This document shows, piece by piece, positions 61,328 through 64,000 of a stretch of DNA of 64,000 nucleotides. Numbering within the stretch: the stretch's first letter is position 1; each line of letters opens with the position of its first letter. The notes beneath the pieces were generated by a model, which was not told where the DNA came from, did no database searches, and saw only the letters and a list, made by a program, of their open reading frames with translations. A program made the position numbers and the translations under genes. Source of the DNA: Arthrobacter sp. D5-1 (GTDB taxonomy: Bacteria; Actinomycetota; Actinomycetes; Actinomycetales; Micrococcaceae); contig NZ_CP014571.1 of NCBI RefSeq assembly GCF_017357425.1, positions 620,001-684,000 on the forward strand, in the 5' to 3' direction.

Positions 61328-62857
61328 ATGAACGTACCCATTCTTCAAATGCGAGGAATCACCAAGACCTTCCCCGGGGTAAAAGCCCTGCAGGACGTCA
61401 CCCTGGACGTCAACCGAGGTGAGGTTCATGCCATCTGTGGTGAGAACGGCGCCGGGAAGTCCACCCTCATGAAAGTGCTCTCCGGCGTTTACGCCCACAA
61501 CACTTTCGACGGCGACATCCTTTTCGAGAACGAACCCTGCGAATTTTCAAGCATCACGGACAGCGAAAAGCGCGGCATCGTGATCATCCACCAGGAACTG
61601 GCCCTGAGCCCGTACCTGTCCATCGCCGAGAACATCTACCTCGGCAACGAGCTGGCCAGGAACGGCTGGGTGGACTGGCGGAAGACCAATCTGGAAGCCG
61701 CCAAGCTGCTGGCCCGGGTGGGCCTCAGTGAAAATCCGGTGACCCCCATCCAGCACATCAGTGTTGGCAAGCAGCAACTGGTGGAGATCGCCAAGGCACT
61801 GTCCAAAGAGGTCAAACTCCTCATTCTGGACGAGCCGACCGCGGCGCTGAACGATGAAGACTCAGACCACTTGCTGGACCTCATCCTTCACCTCAAGGGC
61901 CAGGGCGTCACCAGCATCATCATCAGCCACAAACTCAACGAGATCCGCAAAGTGGCAGACGCCGTCACCATCATCCGCGATGGCAAGTCCATCGAGACCC
62001 TGCGGCTGGATCAGGGCCAGATCACGCAGGAACGCATCATCCGTGGAATGGTGGGCCGCGACCTTGAAAGCCTCTATCCGGACCGGACTCCCAATATCGG
62101 CGAGGAAGTCCTCCGCATCGAGGATTGGACTGTCCAGCATCCCCAGGACCATTCCCGCATGGTGGTGAACAATGCCAGCCTGAACGTACGCAAGGGTGAA
62201 GTTGTAGGGCTGGCAGGCCTCATGGGTGCCGGCCGGACCGAGCTGGCCATGAGCGTCTTTGGCCGGACGTACGGGCGGGCAGTATCGGGCAAGGTTTACA
62301 AGTACGGGGAAGAAATCAACACTTCCACCGTTTCCGATGCCATCGAACACGGGATCGCCTACGCAACCGAGGACCGGAAGCACTACGGCCTGAACCTGAT
62401 CGAGGACATCAAGCGCAACATCTCCATGGCCGCACTGAACAAGCTGGCCAAGCGCGGCTGGGTGGACGGCAACAAAGAGACCACCGTAGCCAACCACTAC
62501 CGCCAGAGCATGAACATCAAAGCTCCCTCCGTTGCTGCCATCACGGGCAAGCTCTCGGGTGGAAACCAGCAAAAGGTAGTGCTGAGCAAATGGATGTTCT
62601 CAGACCCGGACGTCCTGATCCTGGACGAACCAACCCGTGGAATCGACGTCGGCGCCAAGTTTGAGATCTACACCATCATTGCCGAGCTGGCAGCCGCGGG
62701 GAAAGCAGTCATTGTGATCTCCTCTGAGCTTCCGGAGCTCCTGGGCATCTGCGACAGGATCTATACCCTGTCCGCAGGCCACATCACCGGCGAAGTCCCC
62801 ATCGCCGAAGCCACCCAGGAAACCCTCATGCACTACATGACCCAAGAGAAGGAATAG
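61328..62857 (+). CDS. mmsA: Multiple-monosaccharide ABC importer, dual ATPase
   Basis: A 509-residue tandem ABC ATPase of the GguA/MmsA/RbsA class. Domain 1 has Walker [10 protein letters not shown], the atypical signature [15 protein letters not shown] and Walker [12 protein letters not shown]. Domain 2 has the degenerate Walker [10 protein letters not shown], signature [14 protein letters not shown] and Walker [15 protein letters not shown], the normal asymmetry of this family. The ATG at 61328 is preceded by GCGGGA. It follows chvE and precedes the permease by 5 bases. Confidence 0.9.
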   Translation: MNVPILQMRGITKTFPGVKALQDVTLDVNRGEVHAICGENGAGKSTLMKVLSGVYAHNTFDGDILFENEPCEFSSITDSEKRGIVIIHQELALSPYLSIAENIYLGNELARNGWVDWRKTNLEAAKLLARVGLSENPVTPIQHISVGKQQLVEIAKALSKEVKLLILDEPTAALNDEDSDHLLDLILHLKGQGVTSIIISHKLNEIRKVADAVTIIRDGKSIETLRLDQGQITQERIIRGMVGRDLESLYPDRTPNIGEEVLRIEDWTVQHPQDHSRMVVNNASLNVRKGEVVGLAGLMGAGRTELAMSVFGRTYGRAVSGKVYKYGEEINTSTVSDAIEHGIAYATEDRKHYGLNLIEDIKRNISMAALNKLAKRGWVDGNKETTVANHYRQSMNIKAPSVAAITGKLSGGNQQKVVLSKWMFSDPDVLILDEPTRGIDVGAKFEIYTIIAELAAAGKAVIVISSELPELLGICDRIYTLSAGHITGEVPIAEATQETLMHYMTQEKE

Positions 62858-62862
62858 CGAAC

Positions 62863-64000
62863 ATGTCCGCCCTACGAGAATCCCTTGGCTTCCTCACAAG
62901 CCGCCTCCGCCAGGTTGGCATCTTCGTCGCCCTGATCCTGATCGTCATCCTTTTCCAGGTCCTGACCGACGGGATCCTCCTGCAGCCGCAGAACGTCACC
63001 AACCTGGTGGTCCAGAACAGCTACATCCTGATCCTGGCCATCGGCATGGTGATGGTCATTATTGCCGGACACATTGACCTTTCCGTCGGGTCCATCGCAG
63101 GCTTCATCGGCGCCGTGGCCGGCGTGATGATCGTGCACTGGGGCTGGGCGTGGTGGCTCGCCATCCCGGCCTGCCTCCTGGTTGGCGCGTTGGTGGGAGC
63201 GTGGCAAGGCTACTGGATTGCCTATGTGGGCATTCCAGCCTTCATCGTCACCCTGGCCGGCATGCTCATCTTCCGTGGACTGACCCTCATCACCCTCAAG
63301 AACCAGCAGATCACCCCCTTCCCGAGCGAGCTCCGCGCACTGGGTGGCGGCTTCCTGCCGGACATCTCGGGGGGTACCTCCGTCCTGGAATGGTTGACGG
63401 TCATCCTTGGCGTCGGCGGCACGGCAGCCATCCTCTTCCAGGCACTGAAGGAACGCCGGGTACGCCGCAAGTTCAACCTGGAGAATGAGCCGATGGCCTG
63501 GTTCGCCGTCAAGAACGGCTTCATCGCAGTGCTGATGCTCATCATCACGTTCCTGCTGGCCAGCTACCGCGGAACCCCGATTGTCCTGATCGTCCTGGCT
63601 GTCCTCGTGATCGTCTACTCGGCACTGATGAACAACAGCATTTTCGGCCGCCACACGTACGCGATCGGTGGCAACCTCCACGCGGCCGAGCTTTCGGGCA
63701 TCAAGACCAAGAAAGTCACCTTCCGCCTGTTCGTCAATATGGGTGTCCTGGCCGCGTTGGCAGGGCTGGTGTTCACGGCCCGCCTGAACTCGGCACAGCC
63801 TGCCGGTGGTACCGGCTTCGAACTCGACTCCATTGCTGCCGCCTTTATTGGTGGCGCAGCGGTCCAGGGCGGCATCGGCACGGTAGCCGGTGCCATGATC
63901 GGTGGCCTGATCATGGGCGTCCTGAACAACGGCATGTCCATCCTTGGCCTGGGTACCGATTACCAGCAGCTCATCAAGGGCTTGGTGCTCCTGCTCGCCG
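62863..64000 (+). CDS. mmsB: Multiple-monosaccharide ABC importer, permease (3' end outside window)
   Basis: The first 379 residues of a GguB/MmsB permease. The frame is open from the ATG at 62863 to the end of the window with no stop, so the C-terminus is missing here. Segments AIGMVMVIIAGHIDLSVGSIAGF, GIPAFIVTLAGMLIFRGLTLI, YAIGGNLHAAELSGIKTKK and GAAVQGGIGTVAGAMIGGLIMGVLNNGMSILGLG are typical, and several membrane segments are evident. AAGGAATAGCGAAC precedes the start. Confidence 0.9.
   Translation, partial: MSALRESLGFLTSRLRQVGIFVALILIVILFQVLTDGILLQPQNVTNLVVQNSYILILAIGMVMVIIAGHIDLSVGSIAGFIGAVAGVMIVHWGWAWWLAIPACLLVGALVGAWQGYWIAYVGIPAFIVTLAGMLIFRGLTLITLKNQQITPFPSELRALGGGFLPDISGGTSVLEWLTVILGVGGTAAILFQALKERRVRRKFNLENEPMAWFAVKNGFIAVLMLIITFLLASYRGTPIVLIVLAVLVIVYSALMNNSIFGRHTYAIGGNLHAAELSGIKTKKVTFRLFVNMGVLAALAGLVFTARLNSAQPAGGTGFELDSIAAAFIGGAAVQGGIGTVAGAMIGGLIMGVLNNGMSILGLGTDYQQLIKGLVLLLA

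Overview
The window is high-GC, gene-dense DNA that reads as an actinobacterium of the Micrococcaceae, most likely Arthrobacter or Paenarthrobacter. The evidence is a choline oxidase whose active-site numbering matches the Arthrobacter globiformis enzyme, a DUF222/HNH protein, 270-bp repeats coding for Ig-like domains, many GTG starts, and short stop/start overlaps inside operons. I saw no rRNA, tRNA, CRISPR array, insertion sequence or prophage. Nearly everything is nutrient uptake, catabolism and the matching regulators.

Layout. 0-13.4 kb: DUF222/HNH protein; a MarR regulator with an acyl-CoA synthetase, divergent from an acyl-CoA dehydrogenase; a choline-to-glycine-betaine operon (betB-codA-permease) behind twin palindromic operators; a membrane-anchored molybdopterin oxidoreductase; a LysE exporter; a GNAT protein. 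13.5-16.5 kb: secreted Ig-repeat protein. 16.6-25.0 kb: fructan utilisation, with secreted GH32 levanase, a fructose ABC importer, a fructokinase and a LacI repressor sharing the operator TGACAACGTTGTCA; a 5'-truncated uronate dehydrogenase remnant abuts it. 25.7-27.8 kb: TetR, TipA-like MerR and PadR regulators. 28.0-34.7 kb: a five-gene minus-strand operon (permease, glutamine-synthetase-like ligase, class-I amidotransferase, aldehyde dehydrogenase, SDR) divergent from a GntR gene. It fits gamma-glutamylation of ethanolamine, or less well of a polyamine. 34.8-40.4 kb: CdaR/PucR regulator divergent from a polar amino-acid ABC importer, RidA and a D-amino-acid dehydrogenase. 40.4-41.2 kb: nadE.

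41.3-59.7 kb is the most unusual part. Two paralogous LacI regulators and three copies of an operator close to TTGGCAACCGGTTGTCAA appear to tie together a peptide-type ABC importer (one subunit a permease-ATPase fusion), two TIM-barrel isomerase/epimerases, two Gfo/Idh/MocA dehydrogenases, the glucuronate route UxaC, fructuronate reductase and ManD, and a single polypeptide joining a gluconokinase to a GH3 glycosidase. I infer a locus for an acidic or oxidised glycoside. The real substrate cannot be read from sequence. 60.0-64.0 kb: a ChvE/MmsAB monosaccharide importer under a different paired operator; its permease runs off the window end.
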